Program-made: the position numbers and the translations under genes
Shown here: one piece after another, positions 9,507 through 18,113 of the stretch
How the letters are laid out: every line of letters begins with the position of its first letter
How positions within the stretch are numbered: position 1 is the stretch's first letter
Notes under the pieces: model-generated
What the model was told of the DNA's origin: nothing
Seen by the model: only the letters and a program-made list of their open reading frames with translations
Database searches by the model: none
Assembly (NCBI GenBank): GCA_019637615.1
Contig: JAHBVJ010000007.1
Coordinates: forward strand, 62,001-126,000
DNA from: Anaerolineae bacterium
GTDB lineage: Bacteria; Chloroflexota; Anaerolineae; Aggregatilineales; UBA2796
Direction of reading: 5' to 3'
Length of the DNA: 64,000 nucleotides

Positions 9507-11215
9507 GTTTTGAACCGATCGTAGAGCCGTTAGAGAGCATCATCCCCACCGAGACGAACGAGGATGATGGGGCGGCTCCTAATCTCGCCCGCGCCACCAC
9601 CATTTTGTCGCTCGGCAATATCGCCAGCCGTGTGCTCGGCTTCGTGCGTGAGATTTTGCTCTCGAATATTTTCGGCCCCAGTCGGCAAGTGGACGCCCTG
9701 CAAATTGCGCTCACCATCCCGCAAGACCTGTACGATCTCGCCATCAGCGGACATCTGAACTCGGCCTTGGTGCCCACCCTCAGCGAATATGCCGCCAGAG
9801 ACGAAAAAGAACTGTGGAAGCTGGTCAACGCGCTGCTCGGATTCTTGATCGTCGTGACCAGCGGGATCGCGATGCTATTGTTCATCTTCGCGCCGCAGGT
9901 GGTGATCCTCTGGCGCGGCTATCCGCACACCGCCGCCGCCGTCGAGCTTGCCGATACGGCGATTAACTTGAGGAATTGCAGTTTCAATTTCTGCGCGCCG
10001 ACCTTCACGCCGGAAGCCTATCAACTCTCGATCCATCTGCTGCGGATCACCGCTCCCGCGCTGATCTTCCTGACGCTGTTCGCCATCTTATCCGGCACGC
10101 TGTTTTCGCTGCGCCGTTTCGTGTGGCCCGCCTTCGCCGCCGCGCTGTTCAACGGCGTGTTAGCGCTGGGCATCGTGGCGCTTGCGCCGTATATGGGCAT
10201 CGATGGCGCGGCGTTGAGCTGGGTGCTAGGCGCGGTGGCACAGTTAGCGCTGCAATTTTTGGGGCTACGCGGGATCAAGATCAGGCCGATTCTGCGTCAT
10301 CTGTGGACGGCGCTCAAACATCCCGGCGTGCGCAAAATCGGGCTGCTGTATCTGCCCGTGCTGTTCTCGCTGGCGGTCGATGTGCTGATCAATCGTCCGT
10401 TCAGCTATACGCTGGCCTCGCAGAGCGGCGACGGCACCATCTCGTACATGAGTTGGGCGACGCAGCTCCGCGAATTCCCGATGGGCTTGGTGGGCACGGC
10501 GATCTCGCTGGCGATTTTGCCGACACTTTCGCGCCAAGCGCTGACCGAAAAGCAAACCGAAGCCTTCAAGAATACGTTGGGGCAGGGCATTCGCCTCGCG
10601 CTGACGTTGATCGTGCCCGCGACGGTCGGGCTGTTCGTGCTGGCGGGGCCGCTCATCGGCTTGATGTTCGAGCGTGGGCAGTTCACGTCCATCGATACGC
10701 AGGTGACGGCGCAAGTGCTGCGCTTGTATCTGCTCGGCATCCCTTTCGCGGCGGTCGATCTGCTGCTGATTTTCGCTTTTTACGCCAAGAAGGACTCGCT
10801 GACGCCCGCGCTGGTCGGCGTGTTCAGCCTCGGTTGCTACATCGCGATTGCGCTGCTGCTCAACCCGTACATTGGCTTCTTTGGCCTGATGATCGCGGAT
10901 TCGCTCAAGCACCTGATCCATATGACGGTATCGCTGCTGCTGCTCAACCGCCGCCTGAAAGGTCTCGGTCATCAGCGCTTATTCATAACCGTATTGAAGA
11001 TTTCAATGGCGACGCTGGTGATGGGGCTGATCACGTTTCTGCTGCTGCGCAGTGTGCCCGAACTGCTGCCGATCAACGATATTCGCCAGCGGTTGATCCT
11101 CGTTGGCATTCCGGCAGTCCTCGGCGGCGCAACGTATCTGATCCTCGCCTCACTACTCCGGCTGAACGAGTTGCAATTGTTCCTACAGGCCCTCCGCCGT
11201 AAGATCGTGCGCTAG
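9503..11215 (+). CDS. murJ: MurJ-type lipid II flippase
   Basis: A 570-residue MATE/MVF-family membrane protein. After a polar N-terminus it shows LGNIASRVLGFVREILLSNIFG and VDALQIALTIPQDLYDL, the conserved start of MurJ proteins, and later QLREFPMGLVGTAISLAILPTLS in the second half. About 14 hydrophobic segments are visible, the usual number. MurJ moves the lipid-linked peptidoglycan precursor across the inner membrane. An insertion around residues 150-170 (NLRNCSFNFCAPTFTPEAY) is longer than usual and contains two cysteines. The start overlaps the previous gene's stop by 4 bp, indicating coupling. A large open frame at 9976-11202 lies inside this gene in another phase and is a coding shadow. 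Confidence 0.93.
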   Translation: MSFEPIVEPLESIIPTETNEDDGAAPNLARATTILSLGNIASRVLGFVREILLSNIFGPSRQVDALQIALTIPQDLYDLAISGHLNSALVPTLSEYAARDEKELWKLVNALLGFLIVVTSGIAMLLFIFAPQVVILWRGYPHTAAAVELADTAINLRNCSFNFCAPTFTPEAYQLSIHLLRITAPALIFLTLFAILSGTLFSLRRFVWPAFAAALFNGVLALGIVALAPYMGIDGAALSWVLGAVAQLALQFLGLRGIKIRPILRHLWTALKHPGVRKIGLLYLPVLFSLAVDVLINRPFSYTLASQSGDGTISYMSWATQLREFPMGLVGTAISLAILPTLSRQALTEKQTEAFKNTLGQGIRLALTLIVPATVGLFVLAGPLIGLMFERGQFTSIDTQVTAQVLRLYLLGIPFAAVDLLLIFAFYAKKDSLTPALVGVFSLGCYIAIALLLNPYIGFFGLMIADSLKHLIHMTVSLLLLNRRLKGLGHQRLFITVLKISMATLVMGLITFLLLRSVPELLPINDIRQRLILVGIPAVLGGATYLILASLLRLNELQLFLQALRRKIVR

Positions 11216-11227
11216 GAATTAGTCGGC

Positions 11228-11629
11228 CTATTCATGTGGGTTATACTGCTGCCCGTTGATGATCTGGCAGTCTTCCCAGCGCACACAGACGCACGCCATC
11301 CCCATCTCGATCAGGCGTTTCATCTGCTCGGCACGGCGGATCAGGGCATCGACCTCCGCCAATTTCTGAGTCGCCAGCGTTTGCCAGCGATCTCCGGCGG
11401 GCGTATTCGGCGCGAAGCCCTCAAACAGCATTTTGATCTCGGTCAGCGTGAAGCCTGCCTTTTGTGCGAACGAAATCAGGTTCAGCCGCTTTAGGGTGTC
11501 CACAGCGTAGCGGCGCTGCCCGTGCTTACGGTGCGGCGCGGGCAGCAGTCCGATGCGTTCGTAGTAGCGCACGGCGGAGGTGTTGAGTCCGGCGCGCTGT
11601 GCCACCTCTCCAATCGATAATTCATCCAT
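11228..11629 (-). CDS. MerR-family regulator with SoxR-like cysteine tail
   Basis: A 133-residue MerR-type activator. The winged-helix domain is complete: LSIGEVAQRAGLNTSAVRYYERIGLLPAP then RRYAVDTLKRLNLISFAQKAGFTLTEIKMLF, followed by a dimerisation coiled coil. Its tail ends in GMACVCVRWEDC, with cysteines at 113, 115 and 121. This matches the SoxR [2Fe-2S] pattern CxxCxCx5C except that the first cysteine is glycine (G110). It may bind a metal or sense redox differently from SoxR; that is inference. It lies 31 bp downstream of, and on the same strand as, the methyltransferase gene, so the two are probably co-transcribed. MurJ converges on it with 12 bp between stop codons. Confidence 0.88.
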   Translation of the reverse strand: MDELSIGEVAQRAGLNTSAVRYYERIGLLPAPHRKHGQRRYAVDTLKRLNLISFAQKAGFTLTEIKMLFEGFAPNTPAGDRWQTLATQKLAEVDALIRRAEQMKRLIEMGMACVCVRWEDCQIINGQQYNPHE

Positions 11630-11660
11630 CAGCCAACCCCTTGACTACCTTCGCGAATGC

Positions 11661-12398
11661 TTACCAGATGCCGGGGAGCAGCCGATAGCGCGTCCGCTGC
11701 GCAAACTCGGCATAACCGGGCAGTTCTTCTTGCAGCGTGCGATCTTCCAGCGCGGTGCGTATCACGTAGACCGCCACCCCCACCAGCGCCGGAATCAGCG
11801 CCGCCCACATGCCGAGCGCGATAGGCAGCGAGAGGAAATGCAGCACGAGACCCAGATAGCCCGGATGACGTACAAAGCGATACGGGCCGCGATCAGCGAC
11901 TTGGTGCCCGCGCTGTGTCTGTATCCGCACGGTAGGCTCGAAGAAGCGGTTCGCTGCCATCGCCCATGTCAGCGGGATGAAGCCAATCGCCAGCAGCGCG
12001 AGGCCGATCACTTTGATTACGGGCGAACTTTCCGCCGACCAGCCGTTGCGGTAATCCAGCCCCGCTGTTAGCGGCGTGACGAACAGCAGCAGTGAATACA
12101 GCGATAGCAGGATCAAATCCCACCTTTTGGTGCCGACCGTCATGTCTTTGGTACGCTTGCCGCGCTCGTTCATCAGCTCCGGATTTTCACGCGCGACGAC
12201 GACGCTGAGCACTGCCCATCCGAGCGCGAAAACCGCCGAATATACCCACGCCCACGACCATGACCATGTGCCCGCCGCGAGGAACAGCGATACGCAGGTG
12301 ATGACCGCCATGAACAGGTTGCGCGCCATTGTGTTGTAGCCGTACTTGTTCAGTGGAACTTTGGGAATCGATTCTGAAGGCGCAGTTGTTATTGACAT
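11661..12398 (-). CDS. Isoprenylcysteine/phospholipid methyltransferase-family membrane protein
   Basis: A 245-residue integral membrane protein of the ICMT/PEMT-like family. Five or six hydrophobic segments are visible. The family signature near the C-terminus reads GPYRFVRHPGYLGLVLHFLSLPIALG, and it ends with LQEELPGYAEFAQRTRYRLLPGIW, matching the E...Y..Y...V.YRL.P.I pattern. Members methylate carboxyl or amino groups of membrane-embedded substrates with S-adenosylmethionine, but bacterial substrates are mostly unknown. The co-transcribed MerR regulator just downstream suggests inducible expression. The start ATG at 12398 faces a 220-bp intergenic region shared with the divergent acetyltransferase gene. 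Confidence 0.8.
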   Translation of the reverse strand: MSITTAPSESIPKVPLNKYGYNTMARNLFMAVITCVSLFLAAGTWSWSWAWVYSAVFALGWAVLSVVVARENPELMNERGKRTKDMTVGTKRWDLILLSLYSLLLFVTPLTAGLDYRNGWSAESSPVIKVIGLALLAIGFIPLTWAMAANRFFEPTVRIQTQRGHQVADRGPYRFVRHPGYLGLVLHFLSLPIALGMWAALIPALVGVAVYVIRTALEDRTLQEELPGYAEFAQRTRYRLLPGIW

Positions 12399-12617
12399 CG
12401 TTCACTTCCTGTCGTTAAGAGCTTGACCAGCTCACCAATGCCTCATTACGTGACTCTTTTCACCTCAACACCAAAAAAGGAGGCCTGCAACCAATCGGGG
12501 CATCGTTCGTAATCATGTAAACTGCCTTCAAGGTGGTGTGTTTAGTGTCCATTGCCCACACCTGCCGTGTATTATAAAGGCTGGCGGTGGCTGGCGTGGG
12601 AAAACCCCTAACTTCTA

Positions 12618-13199
12618 GTGGATCGGATCACCATGTCGAATATGTTTCAGGGAAAACTGGTGCGACTGCGAGCGGGCGAACCGTCGGAAGGTGTCCTTTT
12701 TCGGGATCAAGATCGAGAGCATCCCGACAATGGACGATATCTGTATGAAATCGGCTTCCCCGAACCGCGCTTTGAGCCGCCACCCGTCCCTACCGACAGC
12801 GCCAAGCCGCACGACGATAATTTTCCGTTCACTATCGAGACATTGGATAGCGTGGTCGTCGGCGCGATCCACATGCATCACTGCAACCTGCGCTGCGGCA
12901 CCTTTATGTACGGCATCGGCATCTTTGCGGAACATCGCCGGAAAGGCTACGCGCGGGAGGCGATCTGGCTGGCGCTCCGCTACTATTTCTACGAACGTCG
13001 TTACCAGAAATGCACCGCCGAAGTCTACAGCTTCAACGAAGCCTCGGCACGGCTGCACGAGCGTCTCGGCTTCACGCTGGAAGGCCGACTACGGCGCATG
13101 ATGTATACGGACGGGGCTTTCCACGACTCGCTATTCTTCGGCATCACGCATGAGGAATTCCGTGCCAGAGATATAACGCTACAGGATGGCAACCGATAA
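12618..13199 (+). CDS. GNAT N-acetyltransferase (RimJ/RimL type)
   Basis: A GNAT-fold acyltransferase of 193 residues. The acetyl-CoA loop is visible as IFAEHRRKGYAREAIWLALRYYF (R/Q-x-x-G-x-G/A type), followed by VYSFNEASARLHERLGFTLEGRLRRMMY and a C-terminal G..HDSLFFGIT segment, the RimJ/RimL arrangement. Two starts are possible: GTG at 12618 or ATG at 12633 (MSNMFQG); the family N-terminus (GKLVRLRAGEP) does not decide between them. The substrate is unknown; relatives acetylate ribosomal proteins, amino acids or drugs. The next gene starts 3 bp after the stop, so it is operonic with the CPBP protease. Confidence 0.85.
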   Translation: MDRITMSNMFQGKLVRLRAGEPSEGVLFRDQDREHPDNGRYLYEIGFPEPRFEPPPVPTDSAKPHDDNFPFTIETLDSVVVGAIHMHHCNLRCGTFMYGIGIFAEHRRKGYAREAIWLALRYYFYERRYQKCTAEVYSFNEASARLHERLGFTLEGRLRRMMYTDGAFHDSLFFGITHEEFRARDITLQDGNR

Positions 13200-13202
13200 C
13201 TT

Positions 13203-13868
13203 ATGAATGCAAACCAACCGCGTTTCGACTGGAAAGTGATCGCTTTCATCGTGTTTCTGTACGCGCTGTGGTTCGTGCGGTCGCCCGTCCTCGCGGCTTT
13301 CGAGTCCGCGCTGCCGCCGCTGGCCTATGAACTTAGTGTGCCGCTGACCAAAATTCTGTGCTGGATCGTGCCGGTATGGTTATATCTGCGTTTCGTGGAC
13401 AACGTGCCGAGCACGACGGCGCTGAAGCTCGATCACAACGTGCGGCGCGGCGTCGCTTGGGGATTTGCCATCCCGGCGGCGCATCTGGTGATCGTGCTGC
13501 TGCTGCATTACGTGGCGCGGCTCGACCTGATCCACGTGACTCTGGCGGTTGACGTTTGGACGTGGATTTCGGTCATCGGCTTGGCTGGCCTTACCGAGGA
13601 GATCGTGTTTCGCGGGTTCATCCTGCCTAAACTCATGACGCGCTGGTCGTTCTGGATCGCCAATGCGGTGACTACCGTCCTGTTCGTGGTGATGCACATT
13701 CCATATTGGGCACGCCTTCACTACACGCCCACGCCGTTGGCGCTCGCCATGCTGGTCGGTTTCAGTCTGTTGTGGGGATGGTCGTACAAGCGCAGCGGAT
13801 CGCTATGGTCAGCCATCCTCGCGCATACGCTGTACGATTTGATCAGCGTCCTCCTGTTGATCGGCTGA
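13203..13868 (+). CDS. CPBP-family intramembrane protease
   Basis: A 221-residue membrane protein of the CPBP (Rce1-like/Abi) family with about six to seven hydrophobic segments. All three motifs are present: EEIVFRGF with E132 and E133, a second motif with a histidine in VVMHIPYW, and a third in ILAHTLYDLISVLLL. The glutamates and histidines form the membrane-embedded active site in Rce1. Bacterial members process peptides or membrane proteins, some in bacteriocin self-immunity, but no bacteriocin gene is visible here. It follows the acetyltransferase by 3 bp. Confidence 0.9.
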   Translation: MNANQPRFDWKVIAFIVFLYALWFVRSPVLAAFESALPPLAYELSVPLTKILCWIVPVWLYLRFVDNVPSTTALKLDHNVRRGVAWGFAIPAAHLVIVLLLHYVARLDLIHVTLAVDVWTWISVIGLAGLTEEIVFRGFILPKLMTRWSFWIANAVTTVLFVVMHIPYWARLHYTPTPLALAMLVGFSLLWGWSYKRSGSLWSAILAHTLYDLISVLLLIG

Positions 13869-13965
13869 GGCCAGCGATCCCGCATCACCGCGCAAGCGCT
13901 GACTATCCGTAGGGTCGAATCGTTGTACACTAGCGCGTAGTACTGTTGCCACATGGAGTGTTCCA

Positions 13966-16551
13966 ATGCCAGAATACGGGATCGTAAACACTGACCTCCT
14001 TAACTTACGCGCCGGAGCCAGCACCTCCACTCCGGTTATCACGCAGTTGAAACGCGGCACTATCCTTGAAATTCTCGCCACCGTCAACGCCGATTGGGTC
14101 AACGTCCGCGTGGATGGGGCGACACAATCCGGCTTCGTCTCGAAAGCGTACCTGACCATCAGCCCGACCAAACCGGGAGAACCAACGCCCGTTACGCCCA
14201 CCCCACCGACACCCGTCGCCCCAACACCAACGCCATCCGGTCAGCAAGCGCAGGTGATCACGGCGTCGGGCATCAACGTCCGGTCGGGGCCGGGGGTGCA
14301 GTTCGCGGCGATCACGGCGCTGCCCAACGGCACCATTGTGGATGTGACCGGACGCGAGGGCGACTGGCTCAAGATTCGCACGGGCAGCATCGAAGGCTAT
14401 GCGCTGGCGCAGTTCATGCAGTTGATCACCGCCACGCCGCACCCTACGCGCGGCTACCTGATCGAGAATCCCGATCTGCTCAACCTCGACTTGGTGCCGG
14501 ATCGCATCATCCCCTCGCAAGCCAGCCGCAGCAGCGAAGCCGTCATCGCCAAGACGTGGAACAGCTTCGGTGGCTTGATCGGCAAGCTATCGTCGCTGCT
14601 CAACATCCCGATGGGCAGCGTGGTCGCGGTGCTGGCGGCGGAAAGCGGCGGCAATGCCTTCTCTGCCGACGGACGCATGGTGATCCGTTTTGAAGTACAC
14701 ATTTTTTACGAGAATTGGGGCAAACGAAACGAAGAAGTCTTTAATCGCTTTTTCCAATTTGATCGCAGTTCGCCGCGCAACGCGTGGAAAGGGCATACAT
14801 GGCGACCCAATACCGACGCCGCTTTCCAGCAGTTCCACGGCAACCAAGACCTCGAATGGCAAGTCTTGGCCTTCGCCCGCGCGCTGGATGACACCGCCGC
14901 GCTGTTGAGCATCAGCATGGGCGCGCCGCAGATCATGGGCTTCAACTTCAAGCGGCTTGGCTATGAATCCGTCCAGCGCATGTTCGAATATTTTGCCCGC
15001 AGTGCCCACGCGCAGATCCTCGCCATGTTCGACTTCGTCAAGAGTCCGAGCGGCGTCTCGCCAGCGATTCAGGCGCTGCAAACCAACGATTTCCTGACCT
15101 TCGCCAGCATCTACAACGGAACTGCCAACGCGCAGACCTACAAACAGATCATCGAGAATTACGCGGGGATGTTCGATCGGCTGATCAAGACAGCACAGCC
15201 GACGACTCCGCCGCCGCCCACCTTTCCGCGCGGGCCAATAGACCCGCCGCCGAGCGACCCCGCCCCTGTTACGCCGCCCGCCCCATCTCCGACGCCAGCA
15301 TCGCCCACGCCCGTTGCGCCTGTCGTGCCGCCGCCCGTGGTGGTCATCGGGCCGACGCCGCCGCCCGCCGTCACCGATCCCGTGGTCGCTTCGAGCGTCG
15401 ATGGCCTGAACGTGCGCAGCGCCCCGAATACGCAAGCTTCAATCCTCACCACCTTGGCGAAGAATCAGCAGGTCAGCGCGTTGGAGACGGCGGATCAGGT
15501 GCGCGCCAAAACCGCCCGCCCTAGCAGCGATATGCAGTGGATCAACATCCGGCTGGATGATGGGCGCGTGGGCTATGTTGCCGCGTGGTTGGTCACGCCG
15601 TCATCGGGCATTGCCAAAGCCGACATCGACGCCTACATCAACAACATCCCCGACCGCTTCGAGATTCCGGCGGAATACGACACCTTCTGGAGCGCCCACG
15701 ACCGCATCGGCCTGCCCGATCCGTTCAACGAGCTGCCGATCCAGATCACGACTCAGGCGCGCTTGGTCAACCTGAGCATCAACGGCTTCGGCCCGAATAC
15801 CTTCGCGCTGCAAAATTGGCAGAATTACTACAATAACACGGGCGGGATGCACAACGGCTACGATTACATCGTGGAAACGGGCACGCCTGTCCGCGCCGTT
15901 GCGGATGGCGTGATCGTGCGCAACTGGCCTTTCATGGGCAACGTGGCGGACAAAACCGTGATTCTGTGGTGCTATCTGCCCGCGCAGTTCAAAGATTCCA
16001 GCAACAACCGCCAGATGAGCAATGTGTTGGTTTGTTACGCTCACCTCAGCAATAACGACCTGAAGAAAGAAGGCGATGTCGTCAAAGCGGGCGATGTGAT
16101 CGGGATCAGCGGCACGCCCGCCGGAGAGACCTCCAACGACCATCTGCATATGGAACTGCACATGCTGGCGACGGATACGCCGCTGCGCAAATCGACGCGA
16201 CGGCTGCTCAAGCTGTACAACGGCGACCAGCCCAACGATAACTTCACGCCGTTCAATCCGCTGTTGTTCTTCAGCAAGCGCATGATCAAGTACCATTTGC
16301 AGCAAGGTTTCGCGCGCGGATTCGGCGGTCAGCCTGCCTATCCCACGGCGGAAATGCTAGGGCAAGCGGGCGCGTCGCACCTCGGTCTGCTGGATCAACT
16401 CACGCTGGCTTACTATCAGTACGGCGTGCCGGTCGTGTGGAAGAACGCGGGCAAGCCGTGGCCTACGGGCGTGATCACGCTGCGGATGGTGCCGGATCGC
16501 TTGGCCTCGTTCCCGACATGGACGCCGTATTCGCTGGCGCAAAAAGGTTAG
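13966..16551 (+). CDS. Multidomain wall hydrolase: SH3b x3, muramidase-like domain, M23 endopeptidase
   Basis: An 861-residue protein with two bacterial SH3 domains (about 1-65 and 85-150), joined by a TPTPP linker, then an N-acetylmuramidase-like domain (about 190-400; E226 in AAESGGNAF is the probable acid). A Pro/Ala-rich linker (about 405-475), a third SH3 domain (about 480-545) and an M23 peptidase domain (about 600-770) follow. The M23 zinc motifs are HNGYD (H629, D633) and DHLHME (H726, H728). SH3b domains usually bind wall peptides, and the two enzymes would cut glycan and stem peptide. The start has a good ribosome site (GGAG, 8 nt upstream) and no other start lies in frame upstream, yet the protein begins MPEYGIVNTDLLNLR, with no signal peptide. 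A terminator follows. Confidence 0.88.
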   Translation: MPEYGIVNTDLLNLRAGASTSTPVITQLKRGTILEILATVNADWVNVRVDGATQSGFVSKAYLTISPTKPGEPTPVTPTPPTPVAPTPTPSGQQAQVITASGINVRSGPGVQFAAITALPNGTIVDVTGREGDWLKIRTGSIEGYALAQFMQLITATPHPTRGYLIENPDLLNLDLVPDRIIPSQASRSSEAVIAKTWNSFGGLIGKLSSLLNIPMGSVVAVLAAESGGNAFSADGRMVIRFEVHIFYENWGKRNEEVFNRFFQFDRSSPRNAWKGHTWRPNTDAAFQQFHGNQDLEWQVLAFARALDDTAALLSISMGAPQIMGFNFKRLGYESVQRMFEYFARSAHAQILAMFDFVKSPSGVSPAIQALQTNDFLTFASIYNGTANAQTYKQIIENYAGMFDRLIKTAQPTTPPPPTFPRGPIDPPPSDPAPVTPPAPSPTPASPTPVAPVVPPPVVVIGPTPPPAVTDPVVASSVDGLNVRSAPNTQASILTTLAKNQQVSALETADQVRAKTARPSSDMQWINIRLDDGRVGYVAAWLVTPSSGIAKADIDAYINNIPDRFEIPAEYDTFWSAHDRIGLPDPFNELPIQITTQARLVNLSINGFGPNTFALQNWQNYYNNTGGMHNGYDYIVETGTPVRAVADGVIVRNWPFMGNVADKTVILWCYLPAQFKDSSNNRQMSNVLVCYAHLSNNDLKKEGDVVKAGDVIGISGTPAGETSNDHLHMELHMLATDTPLRKSTRRLLKLYNGDQPNDNFTPFNPLLFFSKRMIKYHLQQGFARGFGGQPAYPTAEMLGQAGASHLGLLDQLTLAYYQYGVPVVWKNAGKPWPTGVITLRMVPDRLASFPTWTPYSLAQKG

Positions 16552-16591
16552 TTCCTGCCGCGTCCGGTCAACTCCTAAAGCCAATCATCTA

Positions 16592-16628
16592 CAGCCCTTT
16601 TCACGACATGAGAAGGGCTGTTTCTATT
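16592..16628 (+). terminator. Rho-independent terminator after the wall hydrolase
   Basis: An 11-base stem, CAGCCCTTTTC (16592-16602) against GAGAAGGGCTG (16610-16620), has one G-U pair and a 7-base loop, and is followed by TTTCTATT. It lies about 40 bp after the hydrolase stop. The rest of the 16552-16878 gap holds only a weak 7-bp inverted repeat (GATTCTC 16689-16695 / GAGAATC 16716-16722) and an AT-rich stretch that probably contains the promoter of the next gene. Confidence 0.8.
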
Positions 16629-16878
16629 GCGTCTCGTGAACAGGTCAGCATTCGAGGCTCTAGGCCAACATAGGCTAATCGTGGGGTTGATTCTCTTATT
16701 TGCGGCTCTAATCATGAGAATCGTGATTGTGAACTATTGCACATAGCGTTATTACTTTGTTTAGTAAGAGAAATCCTCGGATAGCTACACGCGAAAATCT
16801 CATTTCTGGTCGTAGCCATGCCGAGTAACCCTTAGTGTATGTTCTTGTGATGTTGATTACTTGTTGTGGAGTACTGTT

Positions 16879-18060
16879 ATGCTGCGTCCTCAACTCACGA
16901 TCCTGATCGCACTCGTCACCGTGCTCGTTATTGGTAGTCTCGGCGCGTTTTCCCTCAGCCAACCACAAGCGCAAGTTGCTGTCCAAGCATCACTACCTTC
17001 TACATCCACAGAAACCCCGATTCCTACTGCACAAAATACCGTTATCCCTGCTGATTCAACATTTGTGCCTATGCCTACGCCAGTACGCGTTCAGACACGC
17101 ATTGGCCCGACGCTTACCCCATCTGGCCCACTCATCAGTTATGAAGGTCAAAATACACAGCGCCTTCAAGATCATTTCCCCAAACAACTTGGAGGTCTCG
17201 ATTTCGATGTAGCGAAAGATCCGTGGGCGGTAGGAGTACTCAACGCGGAACATCATTATGGGCAAAATCAGCGGCTTGGCATCCTTATCACGCTGAATAA
17301 TTCGCCTAACTTTGCCGATGCTATATACAGAGCGCTACTGATTGGGAATAATTTCAAACATCCTCAAGCAATTGATGTTGGCGATGAAGCAATCGTTGAT
17401 ACTCAACACGCGGAAACCATCGCTCTCATGCGTTTTCGAAACGCAGTCGTTGAGATTAGTATTTTTTCGTTCAGTGCTCAGGCTGATCCGCCAATTAGTG
17501 AGCAGACACTGATCCAAATACTGGAGGATATCGAGCAGTTTCTCGATAAGGAGACTCTATATGCTCTCCCCTCTTCTACTCAAGTAGCGACTATCGCGAG
17601 CACGCCGACACCGCATACACCCCCTGATCAACCTTTGGGCGGATCGCTTGAAGAAGTCCGCCGCATTATGGCAAACGCACCGAAGACGGTAGGTGGCTTG
17701 CCATTAACCACTAATCCCAATACAACCAATGACGTTGCGGTGGGTTTCGCTATCCAAAATACCGACGGCATAACTTACTATGGAAGCTTTATGTTTGGGA
17801 ACTCAAGTAACGATTTTGAGGAATATCTTACGAGATTGAAATCTCCTCCCGCACGTTTTCGAGCAATCGATTTGGCTGATGAAACGATATATTTCGAAAA
17901 ATCTAGAGTGCTAATTCTGATGCGCTACCGAAACATTCTTGTGATGTTAGAACGGCCCGATTCTAAACCTGCGGAACTTGGGCCAACACCTATCCCGTTA
18001 ACAGAAGATCAACTCATTGCCATCATGACCGATTTGTATACCTATCTTTCGCAACAGTGA
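16879..18060 (+). CDS. Exported protein of unknown function, first copy of a tandem pair
   Basis: A 393-residue protein with an N-terminal signal or anchor (LTILIALVTVLVIGSLGAFSLSQ) and a Ser/Thr/Pro-rich spacer. Two related domains follow (about 75-225 and 250-393). Both domains share a LGGL/VGGL strand, a GDEAIV or ADETIY turn, an ALMRFRNAVVEI or ILMRYRNILVML strand pair, and a final SEQTLIQILEDIEQFL or TEDQLIAIMTDLYTYL helix. ATG at 16879 is preferred over TTG at 16861 because GGAG lies 7 nt upstream and the same arrangement precedes the second copy. Function unknown. The repeated fold and export suggest a periplasmic or surface ligand binder, which is a guess. Confidence 0.75.
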   Translation: MLRPQLTILIALVTVLVIGSLGAFSLSQPQAQVAVQASLPSTSTETPIPTAQNTVIPADSTFVPMPTPVRVQTRIGPTLTPSGPLISYEGQNTQRLQDHFPKQLGGLDFDVAKDPWAVGVLNAEHHYGQNQRLGILITLNNSPNFADAIYRALLIGNNFKHPQAIDVGDEAIVDTQHAETIALMRFRNAVVEISIFSFSAQADPPISEQTLIQILEDIEQFLDKETLYALPSSTQVATIASTPTPHTPPDQPLGGSLEEVRRIMANAPKTVGGLPLTTNPNTTNDVAVGFAIQNTDGITYYGSFMFGNSSNDFEEYLTRLKSPPARFRAIDLADETIYFEKSRVLILMRYRNILVMLERPDSKPAELGPTPIPLTEDQLIAIMTDLYTYLSQQ

Positions 18061-18113
18061 CAGCCGCGTATCGATACGTCGTTACTCGCTGGCATCGCCC
18101 ACGGAGCCAAGTT

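Noticed and set aside
9976..11202. 408-codon open frame inside murJ in another phase
   Set aside because: Its translation is Arg/Ala/Asp-rich without family features, while the overlapping frame is a clear MurJ; it is a GC-driven shadow.
14587..15435. 282-codon antisense frame opposite the wall hydrolase
   Set aside because: It is an Arg/Gly-rich translation of the proline-rich linker and muramidase on the wrong strand.
18057..18113. Overlapping ATGA start for the second tandem gene
   Set aside because: The paralogue starts at the equivalent of 18114, which has its own GGAG; the extra 19 residues before it break the signal peptide.
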